A stretch of DNA of 64,000 nucleotides from CAWEYO01 sp963813315 (lineage in GTDB: Bacteria; Pseudomonadota; Alphaproteobacteria; Rhizobiales; Rhizobiaceae), in NCBI GenBank assembly GCA_963813315.1, contig CAWEYO010000022.1, positions 124,001 to 188,000 of the forward strand, given 5' to 3'. The position numbers and the translations under genes are program-made. Shown in pieces: positions 33,177-41,859 of this stretch. Position 1 is the first letter of the stretch; each line of letters starts with the position of its first letter. The notes below the pieces were generated by a model. It did no database searches, had not been told where the DNA came from, and saw only the letters and a program-made list of their open reading frames with translations.

Positions 33177-34616
33177 TCAACGTATCGGCTGGGCGGAAGG
33201 ACCGATTGCCAGCGGCGCCAAAACTGCACCTTGGCGGGTGAAAGCAGTCGTCCGTGCGGTGAAGGGAACGCTGGCAAGGCCAGCGCCGATGCTGAAGAAC
33301 AGGCCGAGATCCGCACCGGCCGCGCTGATCGACGCCGCAATGAATTGGGCAAGGCAGGCAACGCCGCCAGCCCGCATGACCATCGCTTCCATGCTCCTCG
33401 AACCTGGCTGCATGGGCGGCATCCGCGACAGGCGGACCAGGAAAGCACCGAACAGCAAAACTCCCGGCACGCCAACGCTGGCCGCCAGGGCCACGATGAA
33501 ACTCGACGCTCGCACACTTCCCAGTCCAGCGCCCATGCCGCCGGTGTCCAAAAAGGCGACAAGGGCCTGCCCGTTCCAACGCATGCGCTCGAGGCCTGAT
33601 TGGGAAGCAAGTTTGTTGACGATTGTCGCGTCGAAGAGACTTGTGATGATGTTCCACACGCCCGGAAGCAGCATAGTTGCCATCAAGACCAGTGGCAGCA
33701 CCACAAAAGCCAGGCCGATATACGTTACCTGCCGGGACGTCGCGGTGCCTCGCGCTGATCGCAACAGGCAATTCAGAAGGACCATGAGCGAAAAGACAAA
33801 GACGGAGGCGTAGGCGGTTGATGATGTCGACAGCAGAATCGTAAGAAGCAGGCCGCAGATCACGCCAAGATGCCTCAGCGGATAGGATTCGAGCCAAAGA
33901 GCGAGTGTAAAGGCATATAGGCCGAGTGCCGCATAGCTGTAGGCGCCTGCTTCCGAGAACGACCCGACGATGCGTTTCAGACCGACGACCTCGCCGTCGT
34001 GGAGCATTCGGTAGTTCGCGTTGCGGACGAACGAGAGAAACTCCTGCGTGTTCGTCGCGTATGTAACAACATCGGCAGCGGCGAACACGAGGCAGAGGAT
34101 AGCGGTAAGGACGATGCTCCTCGCTATGATCGTTGCGCCACCTGTCCGCGCATAGGCGGCCACGACGGCGAAACAAACAAGATCCCCGACCAGATAGGCA
34201 GCCTGCGTGATATTGCTGGCTCGCGGCGCAAGAGGAAGCACCTGGATGCCGACCTCCTCACCATACCGCGCCAGCGAGAAGACATATGTCAGGTCGGCGA
34301 AGATGCGTGGCAGGAAAAACGCCGAGATGCATCCGTACACAACGAACAGCATGAACCAGAACCCGGCATTGGGAAAGACGAGGCTCTGCAGGGCAGCCTG
34401 ACGAAGCTTTGTCCTGAAAAGAACCGCAAGCGCCAGGAATGCCAACAGAAGATGGGCCGGCTGAATGCTCGCCCCGCCGACCGCGGGGAGCTTGATTGCC
34501 GCCGCCGCGCCCAGAAGCGTTGTCGGACAAAACAGGTAAAAGCCAAGCTTGGGACCTTTCCAAAGGATCAGGAGGCCCGCGAGAAGGCAGATCGCACCGA
34601 TGAGTTCGAGGGTCAC
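33177..34616 (-). CDS. Wzy/ExoQ-like polysaccharide polymerase
   Basis: 479-residue polytopic membrane protein with roughly ten to twelve membrane segments and a larger loop in the C-terminal half, the layout of O-antigen/EPS polymerases. Local motifs fit the family: VGSFSEAGAYSYAALGLYAF, LLLTILLSTSSTAYASVF and GLERMRWNGQAL with GMGAGLGSVRASS. Its start is the GTG at 34616, overlapping the TGA of the pyruvyltransferase gene as GTGA. Predicted to join flipped repeat units in the periplasm. Primary sequence is poorly conserved in this family, so the call rests on topology and context. Confidence 0.8.
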   Translation of the reverse strand: MTLELIGAICLLAGLLILWKGPKLGFYLFCPTTLLGAAAAIKLPAVGGASIQPAHLLLAFLALAVLFRTKLRQAALQSLVFPNAGFWFMLFVVYGCISAFFLPRIFADLTYVFSLARYGEEVGIQVLPLAPRASNITQAAYLVGDLVCFAVVAAYARTGGATIIARSIVLTAILCLVFAAADVVTYATNTQEFLSFVRNANYRMLHDGEVVGLKRIVGSFSEAGAYSYAALGLYAFTLALWLESYPLRHLGVICGLLLTILLSTSSTAYASVFVFSLMVLLNCLLRSARGTATSRQVTYIGLAFVVLPLVLMATMLLPGVWNIITSLFDATIVNKLASQSGLERMRWNGQALVAFLDTGGMGAGLGSVRASSFIVALAASVGVPGVLLFGAFLVRLSRMPPMQPGSRSMEAMVMRAGGVACLAQFIAASISAAGADLGLFFSIGAGLASVPFTARTTAFTRQGAVLAPLAIGPSAQPIR

Positions 34617-35875
34617 GCCATGGCCCTTTCCCCCTGTCCGGCTGCTTCATTTCCGACCGTACGGCCTGCTCCTGGCGGCCGCATGATCTTCCTGAGGCCA
34701 TCGGCCATTTCGCGCACGCCCGACCGGGCCAATTCGAGCGACGCTCGATGGCTTGCCATGGAAATCGGGTTTGAAATTGCCGCGGCAACCCTGGAAGCGA
34801 TCTCGTCGTTTGACGTGCGCTCCAGGTCGAGCACCGCGTCGTGCTGACCGACCGCGGCGAAGAAGGCTTCCAGCTTTGCATCCCACCGCAGGCCGATTGC
34901 CGGAACCCTGTAGGAGTAGGCGAGAATGCAGGCGTGCAGGCGGTGTGCAATGACAAGGTCGAACGACGCGATCAGGCGCGCCAGCTCCGCCGGGTTTGCG
35001 CAGCGAGGCGAAATAATGACCCGGTCGCCAATCATGCCAGCTTGGCCGAGCCTGCCGCTGCACTGCGCCAGAAACAGCTCGTCCTCGCCCGCGCCGTTGG
35101 TAAAGCAGGTGACAGTATATTTTTCCGCTACCAACCGCTCGATGAGCGCAACCGTGCGATCGATTACGGCTTGCGCGGAGCCCCGAAGTGCTCCGCCGTG
35201 GTGGCGCAGCACGGCGGGGTGGGTGATACAAAGACCGATGGTTCCTTGATGACCACGCAAGGCTGCCAGAGCCGGCCACAAATCGGATGCAAGGACTCCT
35301 GGATCAAGGCATGACTTCGGGAAAGGTGAGCCAAGTTCCTTCAGCCGGGCGGCGGACGCTTCATCGCGCGCAAAGACGACATTGGGCTGGCAGGTCGTCA
35401 AAACACGGTTGAACAATCGTCGCCCGGTTGATGAGCGGCTGGCGGTCGCGCCCACACCGTAGATGCCGAATGGAACGCGGGCAGCGCTGCACGCTTCAGC
35501 CGCGGCAGCAAGCTTCAACGGAAAATTGAGATCTCCATCCTGAAAGAGCTGCCCGCCACCGAAGATGGCAAATTGGCAATCACGGACCCCTTCAGAGTAG
35601 AATCGCAAAAGCCGCCGTCGCAGTTCCACGCCGAGCACCGTCTGCACGGCGACGTCCCGCGCCCTCGAAGGGAGGCGGTCAAGCAACCACAGCGACGTCG
35701 CCCGCTTCGCGCCTCCTGCCGGGGCGGACCATTCCGTGCGACCCGCCAGATCGATTGAACGGAAGTTCCACGAGGCAAAATGTCTGCGCAACTCATCCTC
35801 AAGGCATAGAGCAATGACACCGTCCCCGAGGTTCTGGCTGTATTTGAGATTAAAGAGGGCGGCGCTATTCGGCAT
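34613..35875 (-). CDS. Polysaccharide pyruvyltransferase family protein
   Basis: 420-residue member of the CsaB/ExoV-type family that transfers pyruvate ketals from phosphoenolpyruvate to sugars. Seen: N-terminal LKYSQNLGDGVIALCLEDEL, the FAIFGGGQLFQDGDLNFP segment, FARDEASAARLKELG, and the C-terminal DLVIAHRLHACILAYSYRVPAIGLRWDAKL, the conserved His-Arg-Leu-His box of the family. The first ATG with homology is at 35875; it overlaps the end of the preceding GT4 gene by 11 nt. Pyruvylation would add negative charge to the exopolysaccharide. Confidence 0.87.
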   Translation of the reverse strand: MPNSAALFNLKYSQNLGDGVIALCLEDELRRHFASWNFRSIDLAGRTEWSAPAGGAKRATSLWLLDRLPSRARDVAVQTVLGVELRRRLLRFYSEGVRDCQFAIFGGGQLFQDGDLNFPLKLAAAAEACSAARVPFGIYGVGATASRSSTGRRLFNRVLTTCQPNVVFARDEASAARLKELGSPFPKSCLDPGVLASDLWPALAALRGHQGTIGLCITHPAVLRHHGGALRGSAQAVIDRTVALIERLVAEKYTVTCFTNGAGEDELFLAQCSGRLGQAGMIGDRVIISPRCANPAELARLIASFDLVIAHRLHACILAYSYRVPAIGLRWDAKLEAFFAAVGQHDAVLDLERTSNDEIASRVAAAISNPISMASHRASLELARSGVREMADGLRKIMRPPGAGRTVGNEAAGQGERAMA

Positions 35876-37073
35876 GTTTGACCCGAGCGGTGGGCATGAC
35901 TGTCGAGGGGCCAAGCGGATAGCTGGGGCGCACCCGTTCCGATTTCTTTCGCTTGAGACGGTGAACGGTGGTTGCCTGGACTCTCTTTGCTTGCACAGCG
36001 TCGTCGATGGCTTGGCTGATTTCGTTCTTGAAGCGCGCCTTCCCGAAAGTCGCCGCATGACTGGCGATCCGTTGCGGATCAAAGCGAAGGGTTTCGAAAT
36101 TCCGGATCGCGCCTGTCAGGCTTTCTACGGTCTGCTCCTCGAAGAAGACGCCCGTTTTGCCTTCAAGGACCGTCTCGCAGGCGCCTCCTCGGCGGTACGC
36201 TATCACGGGGCGACCGCTCGCCATCGCCTCGACCGGCACGATGCCGAAATCCTCTTCTCCTGGAAAAATCAGCGCCTTGGCCTGCGCGTAGGAAGAACGC
36301 AGGACATCGACCGGCTGGGAACCCAAAATCTCGATTGTGGGGCCGGCAAGCCTGCGAAGTGCGGAAACCATATCGCCGCCCCCAATGACGACCAGCCGCT
36401 TTCCCAGTTTGTTGAAGGTTTCCACGACGAGGTCCGGACGTTTGTAGTGAACAAGTTCGCCAACCATGAGATAGAAATCACCGGCCGGTGTCTCCGAGCC
36501 GACGTGAAACAATTCTGTATCGACCGGTGGATAGACGACGGTGGCACTACGACCGTAATAGCGCTCGATTCTGCGGGCGACATTGTAGGAATTGGCTACG
36601 AATGCATCGACCCGGCCGGCGCTGATCTGGTCCCAACCCCTGAGATAGTGGGCGAGCGCCGGCATCAGCAGCCGCGTCGTCATTCCGGCCCCGGAGCGGT
36701 ACTGATGGTAGAGATTCCAAATGTAGCGCATCGGCGAGTGGCAGTAACAAACGTGAACGGAATCCGGATGGGCGATGACGCCCTTGGCGGGGCCGGATTC
36801 GCTGCTGATAACCAGGTCGTATCCGCTCAGGTCGAGCTGCTCGAGCGCCATGGGCATCAGCGGCAGGTACTTCTTGTACATGGTCGCCGCGAACGGCAGC
36901 CGCCCGACAAAGGTCGTCGTTACCTTATGGCATGAGATAGACCGGGATACAGCCTCCGGTAAATAGACATGCGTATACAAATCAGCTTCAGGGTAGAGAT
37001 CGCAAAGTGCTTCAAGCACTCGTTCGCCGCCACGCATCCCCACTAGCCAATAGTGAACGATAGCTATTTTCAT
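35865..37073 (-). CDS. Glycosyltransferase family 4
   Basis: 402-residue GT-B glycosyltransferase resembling WbaZ/mannosyltransferase-type proteins: MKIAIVHYWLVGMRGGERVL at the N-terminus, HVCYCHSPMRYIWNLYHQY in the middle, and a GT4 donor domain (LIFPGEEDFGIVPVEAMASGRPVIAYRRGG). The segment VAGELVHYKRPDLV-like before it is the usual inter-domain start. The true start at 37073 is supported by the homology. It is the second gene of the operon, 23 nt after the sugar transferase. The sugar is unknown, though this subfamily often uses GDP-mannose. Confidence 0.87.
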   Translation of the reverse strand: MKIAIVHYWLVGMRGGERVLEALCDLYPEADLYTHVYLPEAVSRSISCHKVTTTFVGRLPFAATMYKKYLPLMPMALEQLDLSGYDLVISSESGPAKGVIAHPDSVHVCYCHSPMRYIWNLYHQYRSGAGMTTRLLMPALAHYLRGWDQISAGRVDAFVANSYNVARRIERYYGRSATVVYPPVDTELFHVGSETPAGDFYLMVGELVHYKRPDLVVETFNKLGKRLVVIGGGDMVSALRRLAGPTIEILGSQPVDVLRSSYAQAKALIFPGEEDFGIVPVEAMASGRPVIAYRRGGACETVLEGKTGVFFEEQTVESLTGAIRNFETLRFDPQRIASHAATFGKARFKNEISQAIDDAVQAKRVQATTVHRLKRKKSERVRPSYPLGPSTVMPTARVKHAE

Positions 37074-37096
37074 GTGCGAAGAAGGACCATTGGTGA

Positions 37097-37792
37097 TCAA
37101 TAAGATCCCCGTGCAAAAATAACTACAGGAATAGTTCTTAGAATTATCGCGATGTCGTAGAGCATCGACCAATTCATGCAATAATTCTTGTCCATCTGGA
37201 CACGAGTTTCGTAGGACGTGTCGCTTCGTCCGCCCACCTGCCATGCGCCCGTCAAGCCGGGTCGAACGCTCACGTACAGCGCAGCCTCGGCCCCGTAGTA
37301 GGCAAGCTCCTCCGCAACGATCGGTCTCGGACCCACAAGGCTCATCTCACCACGCAAGACGTTGATGAGCTGGGGGAGCTCATCGAGGCTCGATCTGCGC
37401 AAAGCGGCCCCGATCGGGATGAGGCGCGGATCAGCCCTCAATTTGCGATTGGTGGCCCATTCGACAGCCATCTGCTCATTGCTTGTCAAATATTGAGCCA
37501 ACTTCTCCTCGCCATCGACCGCCATTGTTCGGAATTTCAGGCAGTCGAAGGGACACGCTAAGAAGCCGATGCGCCTGTGCGCAAAAAAGATCGGTCCGTC
37601 GTCGAATAACTTAATGGCAATTGCCGTAATAAGAAAAAATGGTGAAAATAATATTATCAATATCAAAGAAACGACTATATCAAATAGCCGTTTTTGTATT
37701 CCACCGATTGGGTTTATACTAGCCGATGGTACTAACGAAACATCGATACGAGCGGGATGTCTTCCGAACGGGATACCTAGTTCGTGATTCAT
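37097..37792 (-). CDS. ExoY-like undecaprenyl-phosphate sugar-1-phosphate transferase
   Basis: Priming enzyme that loads the first sugar-1-phosphate on the lipid carrier; 231 residues. A single membrane segment (VVSLILIILFSPFFLITAIAI) is followed by the catalytic bacterial sugar transferase domain with FFAHRRIGF, FDCLKFRTM, LRRSSLDELPQLINVLRGEM, SLVGPRP and VRPGLTGAWQV. The ATG at 37792, preceded by GAGG, is chosen over the one at 37810. The first 200 nt are unusually AT-rich (for example AATAATATTATCAATATC near 37652) for this genome. First gene of the long EPS operon. Confidence 0.92.
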   Translation of the reverse strand: MNHELGIPFGRHPARIDVSLVPSASINPIGGIQKRLFDIVVSLILIILFSPFFLITAIAIKLFDDGPIFFAHRRIGFLACPFDCLKFRTMAVDGEEKLAQYLTSNEQMAVEWATNRKLRADPRLIPIGAALRRSSLDELPQLINVLRGEMSLVGPRPIVAEELAYYGAEAALYVSVRPGLTGAWQVGGRSDTSYETRVQMDKNYCMNWSMLYDIAIILRTIPVVIFARGSY

Positions 37793-38154
37793 GCCATAAG
37801 CCTCATGCAAGCTGTTCGGCAGGAAAGCGCGATCTCAAGCAGCCTTTTAGATGCGTAGGAGCCGGGTCGCTGTGACCGCGGGCACAGGGACACACGAATC
37901 TTTCCATATGCCCTGTCAGCCTGTCTGAGGTACCTCACCGTGCCAGTTGCTGGGCGCCGCCAACGGAGCCGCGGCGGTAAGAAAGGGATATTGCGGGCAG
38001 ATTTTTTTTGGAACCTTTTTGCTCTCCGGTCAGTTTAAGCGCTGGTCCCGGCACTTTGAGTGCGCGGGTGAGAACGCATGGACGTTGGGCGGTGTTCCAG
38101 GCTCCCGCTCCTGGAGCCTGAGGGGGCGCATCACGCTCTCAGAAGAGATAGACC
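37793..38154. promoter_or_regulatory. Divergent promoter region of EPS operon and Crp/Fnr gene
   Basis: 362 nt without a gene, between the minus-strand EPS operon and the plus-strand Crp/Fnr gene. A perfect hairpin, CAGGCTCC (38098-38105) with GGAGCCTG (38113-38120), lies in the leader of the regulator 35-57 nt before its ATG. A T-rich run GATTTTTTTTGG occurs near 38001. No clear Crp-type TGTGA-N6-TCACA palindrome or unambiguous -35/-10 pair was found. Confidence 0.5.
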
Positions 38155-38880
38155 ATGGACTGCGGAGTTGACATTCGGATCAATCAGCTCGCCACGGTAA
38201 GAATCTTCCGGCACTTAGGACAGGAGATTCTTGCTGAACTGGCGGAGGCTGCCACGCTGCGGAAGTTTGCCGAGGATACGACTTTTGTCCATCTCGGTGA
38301 CGCATGTTCTTATATATACGTCATTGTTAGCGGAAAGGTGCGCCTGAGTGTCCCGCTCCCTGATGGCCGGGAGTTTATATTTTCCGACCTCGGCCCCGGT
38401 GACGCATTCGACTTGAACAATTTGTTCGTTTCGCGAAACAGCCGCATGAACGCTGCCTCAATTTTCGAAAGCGATATCCTGCAGATCAAAGTTGCTTTCA
38501 TGGCAAATCTCTTCGACCGGCACCCCGATCTCGGCATCAAACTGATCCCGTTTTTCTGCCAGGCAGCACAGGAGGCGCAGGAGCGCGTCATTCAGAGTAC
38601 GGCCAATACGCTCTCCATGCGATTGGCGAGCACGCTGTTGAGAATCACTAGAGAACGGCAGAATGCGGCAAATGCCAATGCGCAGACGCAGCGCATACGG
38701 CTTTCGCAGACCGACCTCGCGGCGATGGTTCCGGCCTCGCGAGAGAAAGTGAATCGCTGCTTGCGAGAGTGGGAACGACGGGATCTCACCCAATACGACA
38801 ACGGGTCGATCACAATCCTCGATCGCAACGGGCTGACGTCCATCGCCCTGGGCGAAAGGAGAGGCAGCTTGCCGCAGTGA
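38155..38880 (+). CDS. Crp/Fnr-family transcription regulator
   Basis: 241-residue regulator with an N-terminal cyclic-nucleotide-binding-type beta roll (about 18-130: FRHLGQEILAELAEAATLRK, then YIYVIVSGKVRLSVPLPDGR) and a C-terminal helix-turn-helix (about 180-225: LSQTDLAAMVPASREKVNRCL). The N-terminal FNR-type iron-sulfur Cys cluster is absent, so it is not an oxygen sensor of that type. It is divergent from the EPS operon and at the right border of the EPS cluster, which suggests, without proof, that it regulates EPS or the pilus genes downstream. Confidence 0.88.
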   Translation: MDCGVDIRINQLATVRIFRHLGQEILAELAEAATLRKFAEDTTFVHLGDACSYIYVIVSGKVRLSVPLPDGREFIFSDLGPGDAFDLNNLFVSRNSRMNAASIFESDILQIKVAFMANLFDRHPDLGIKLIPFFCQAAQEAQERVIQSTANTLSMRLASTLLRITRERQNAANANAQTQRIRLSQTDLAAMVPASREKVNRCLREWERRDLTQYDNGSITILDRNGLTSIALGERRGSLPQ

Positions 38881-39027
38881 TCAAATTTCGTAACTGAGGA
38901 GGCATACCTTCGCTCAATTCGATATTTTTTGATTGGAATGCGCCAACGGCGTTGCTAAATTTGGAGGTCGTCAGCAGCCTGACGTGAGAGTGGATTGTGC
39001 TCCCCCGAGGGATGGATGGAGGGCAGT

Positions 39028-39285
39028 ATGTTCTCGGAACCTGTTACCAAACCCGACGCACGAAAACCTGGTATCTTCTATCCTGAGGATATTGCGGACC
39101 TGCAAGCGCTGTTCGATGAAGCCTGTCGGATGAACAAGGCCCCGCGCGGTTCCGAGGAGGCCAACTGCATTGCCCAGAGGCTGATGTGGGCCTGTCGAGC
39201 GGGCGTGACAAACGGGGACTTGCTGAGGCAGATCGCGACGGCAAGTGAAATCGAGAAGGGCATCGAGCCATCTCGCGCGGCGTGA
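39028..39285 (+). CDS. Small conserved-looking protein of unknown function
   Basis: 85-residue soluble protein, not recognised. It starts at the ATG at 39028 with GGAGGG 5 nt upstream, a far better site than the earlier ATG at 38995. Composition is typical of a coding gene here: a possible disordered start (TKPDARKPGIFYPEDI), then a helical part with LQALFDEACRMNKAPRGSEEANCIAQRLMWA. Small proteins of this kind, with an alternating DEACR...IAQR helix pattern, occur widely in rhizobia. It lies between the Crp/Fnr gene and cpaB. No function can be assigned. Confidence 0.65.
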   Translation: MFSEPVTKPDARKPGIFYPEDIADLQALFDEACRMNKAPRGSEEANCIAQRLMWACRAGVTNGDLLRQIATASEIEKGIEPSRAA

Positions 39286-39456
39286 TCTGCTGGCCGCACA
39301 AGTCACTACGCCCCTCACTTGGATTTTTCCCCCTCGGAGGCATTTGTGTAAACTTTGAATTAATCACGGTCGTAAGTATTGCGTTAACCGTAATTTGACG
39401 ATTGCCGCTGCAGTGTCCGTTTCGGGCAAGGTGAATTTCGGGACGGGGGTCCGAAA

Positions 39457-40269
39457 ATGGCGGCGTCGCGACTGATAATCCTTAGTGTGGCCGTGGCGGC
39501 GGCAGGTGGCGCCGGCTACATTGCAAAAAAAATGTCGGGCCCTCCTCAGGAAGTGGCGGCCACGGTTCAGCCAAGCATACCTGCTCTGGCAACGACGAAG
39601 GTCCTCGTTCTCTCAGGCGATGTGCCGATGGGTGCCACCGTCGATGGCCTGCTGCGCTGGCAGGATTGGCCGGCCGATGCGGTCGGCGCGAATTTCATAA
39701 CGCGAGACGTGGAAGCCGACGCGCTGGAAAAGCTGAAAGGCTCCATTGCGCGGAGTGCAATGTACAGCGGCGAGCCGCTTCGCCGCTCCAAGCTGATCGG
39801 CGAAGGCCAGAGCTTCATGTCGTCGATCCTGCCTTCGGGCAAGCGCGCCATCGCGACCCAGATCGCCGCGGACACGTCGGCGGGCGGGTTCATCCTCCCA
39901 AACGACTTTGTTGACGTGATCATGACACGGCGCGCTCAAGGCGCCGCCGGAGGAGATGGTTTCATTACCGAAACGATCCTCAAGAACATTCGCGTTCTGG
40001 CCATCGATCAGGCAATTCAGGAAGACGAGGAAGGCCGCAAGGTCAAGGTGGGCGAGACCGCAACGCTCGAGCTTACCCCGCAACAGGCCGAGATCATTAC
40101 GGTAGCGCAACAGATGGCCGATCGGCTGACGTTGGCGCTTCGCGCGACCGCGGATGCCCAGGAAAAGTCGGAAGGCGAAGCCGACTATCTCGTTTCGGGC
40201 AATGGCCGCCGCGGCACGGTCAGGTTGATCAGGTCGGGCGAAGTTACCGAAGTGGGGGCAAGGAAATGA
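39457..40269 (+). CDS. cpaB: Flp pilus assembly protein CpaB/RcpC
   Basis: 270-residue periplasmic protein anchored by an N-terminal membrane segment (LIILSVAVAAAGGAGYIAKK). It has an SAF-like domain (about 45-110, VLVLSGDVPMGATVDGLLRW) and the RcpC domain (IATQIAADTSAGGFILPNDFVDVIMT to TLELTPQQAEIITVAQQMADRLTLALR). It works with the CpaC secretin in the outer-membrane pore of the Tad pilus. First gene of the cpaBCDEF-tadBC run; its stop overlaps the cpaC start. Confidence 0.93.
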   Translation: MAASRLIILSVAVAAAGGAGYIAKKMSGPPQEVAATVQPSIPALATTKVLVLSGDVPMGATVDGLLRWQDWPADAVGANFITRDVEADALEKLKGSIARSAMYSGEPLRRSKLIGEGQSFMSSILPSGKRAIATQIAADTSAGGFILPNDFVDVIMTRRAQGAAGGDGFITETILKNIRVLAIDQAIQEDEEGRKVKVGETATLELTPQQAEIITVAQQMADRLTLALRATADAQEKSEGEADYLVSGNGRRGTVRLIRSGEVTEVGARK

Positions 40270-41846
40270 TCTCAGTGACCCACCAACCCACGTTCGAGAC
40301 CGGCAGTTCCCGACGCAGCCGCCCGGCGTGTTCCTGGGCGACGCTACTGTTTGCAGCACTGTTTGCGCTTACAGCCGCGATGACGGGCAGCGGCGCTGAA
40401 GCGGCAGACAGCAGCGCGCAAACCACATCGGCGACCAACGTCCAGAGAATCAAGCTCGGGCTGAACAAGTCGATCGTCGTCGACCTTCCGAGCGATGCCT
40501 ATGACATTCTGGTCGCCAATCCCGGTGTGGCCGACGCCGTGACCCGCACCGCGCGCCGGATATACCTTTTCGGCAAGCAGGTTGGTGAAACGAACATCTT
40601 CGTGTTCGGCCCGAACGGCGAACAGATTGCCAACCTCGACCTTTCGATCGAACGCGATGTCGCGGGACTGGAAGACTATCTGAAGCGGTTCATTCCCAAT
40701 TCGGAAATCACGGTTGAACTCATCAACGACAACGTGGTTCTGACAGGTACCGTGGAGACCCCGCTCGACGCATCGCAGGCAGCGCAGCTTGCGCAAGTGT
40801 TTGTCACCGGCGGCGAGGCAACGACCGGCCAATACTCGCAAACGGCAGCCGGCGGTTCCCCCAATGGCGGCGTGGACATCAACAATCCGGACCAGACACG
40901 GCAGATCAGCCAGATCGTCAACCTGCTCGAGATCATCGGCGAGGATCAGGTCACGCTGAAGGTGACGGTGGCGGAAGTCAGCCGCTCCGTCATGAAACAG
41001 CTCGGCGTTAACCTGATCGGTTCCGACACCAGCAACGGCATAACCTGGGGCGCGATCAGCGACACTCTGATGGGATTGGGCAAGCCCCTGTCGGACTCGC
41101 AGCTATCAATCGGTACCTCCGTGCTCACCGCCTATATCAACGCGATGGAACAGGCCGGGGTCATGAAAACGCTGGCAGAGCCCACGTTGACGGCGGTGTC
41201 GGGGGAAAAGGCGACGTTCCAGGTCGGCGGCGAATTCAACCTTCTCACCGGTCAGGCGGTCGCCAGGGGCGACAAGACGAAGAATGAATCCGACACGCTC
41301 ACCTACGACATTGAAAAGCTCGAATACGGGATCGGCCTGGAATTCCAGCCGGTCGTGCTGTCTCCGGGCCGCATCAGCCTGAAGATCAGAACGGCCGTGT
41401 CTGAACCGACGACGGAAGGCTCGATCGGGCTTTCAACGGGGCTCGCGGGAATTCCCGGCGCCAACTTGCTGTCCATCCGCAAGCGGCTGGCGGACACGAC
41501 TGTGGAATTGCCCTCCGGCGGCTCCATGATGATCGCGGGGCTGGTTCGCGACGACATCAGGCAGGCGATCAACGGGCTGCCGGGACTGTCCAAGATCCCC
41601 GTGCTCGGCACGCTTTTCCGCAGCCGCGACTTCGTCCGAAATGAAACCGAACTCGTGATCATCGTGACGCCCTATCTCGCACGTCCTGTCGCGCGGACCG
41701 CGCTTGCGAAGCCCGATGACAACTTCAATGCCGCCAGCGACGGAGCCGGCATGTTTCTCGGACGCGTCAACCGCGTCTACGGCACGATGCAGACGAACAG
41801 ACCCAACGGCCGCTACCACGGCGTGGTCGGCTATATCTACAAGTGA
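40266..41846 (+). CDS. cpaC: Flp pilus secretin CpaC/RcpA
   Basis: 526-residue outer-membrane secretin. Signal peptide about 20-48, then the pilus N-domain (NKSIVVDLPSDAYDILVANP, IYLFGKQVGETNIFVFGPNG), a BON domain (about 135-165), and the C-terminal secretin domain (about 260-470) with the signature VELPSGGSMMIAGLVRDD followed by GLPGLSKIPVLGTLFRSRDF. The ATG overlaps the cpaB TGA as ATGA. The N-domain is the one duplicated as a separate gene at 22351-22782. Confidence 0.95.
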   Translation: MISVTHQPTFETGSSRRSRPACSWATLLFAALFALTAAMTGSGAEAADSSAQTTSATNVQRIKLGLNKSIVVDLPSDAYDILVANPGVADAVTRTARRIYLFGKQVGETNIFVFGPNGEQIANLDLSIERDVAGLEDYLKRFIPNSEITVELINDNVVLTGTVETPLDASQAAQLAQVFVTGGEATTGQYSQTAAGGSPNGGVDINNPDQTRQISQIVNLLEIIGEDQVTLKVTVAEVSRSVMKQLGVNLIGSDTSNGITWGAISDTLMGLGKPLSDSQLSIGTSVLTAYINAMEQAGVMKTLAEPTLTAVSGEKATFQVGGEFNLLTGQAVARGDKTKNESDTLTYDIEKLEYGIGLEFQPVVLSPGRISLKIRTAVSEPTTEGSIGLSTGLAGIPGANLLSIRKRLADTTVELPSGGSMMIAGLVRDDIRQAINGLPGLSKIPVLGTLFRSRDFVRNETELVIIVTPYLARPVARTALAKPDDNFNAASDGAGMFLGRVNRVYGTMQTNRPNGRYHGVVGYIYK

Positions 41847-41859
41847 TCGGGGGGCGGGC

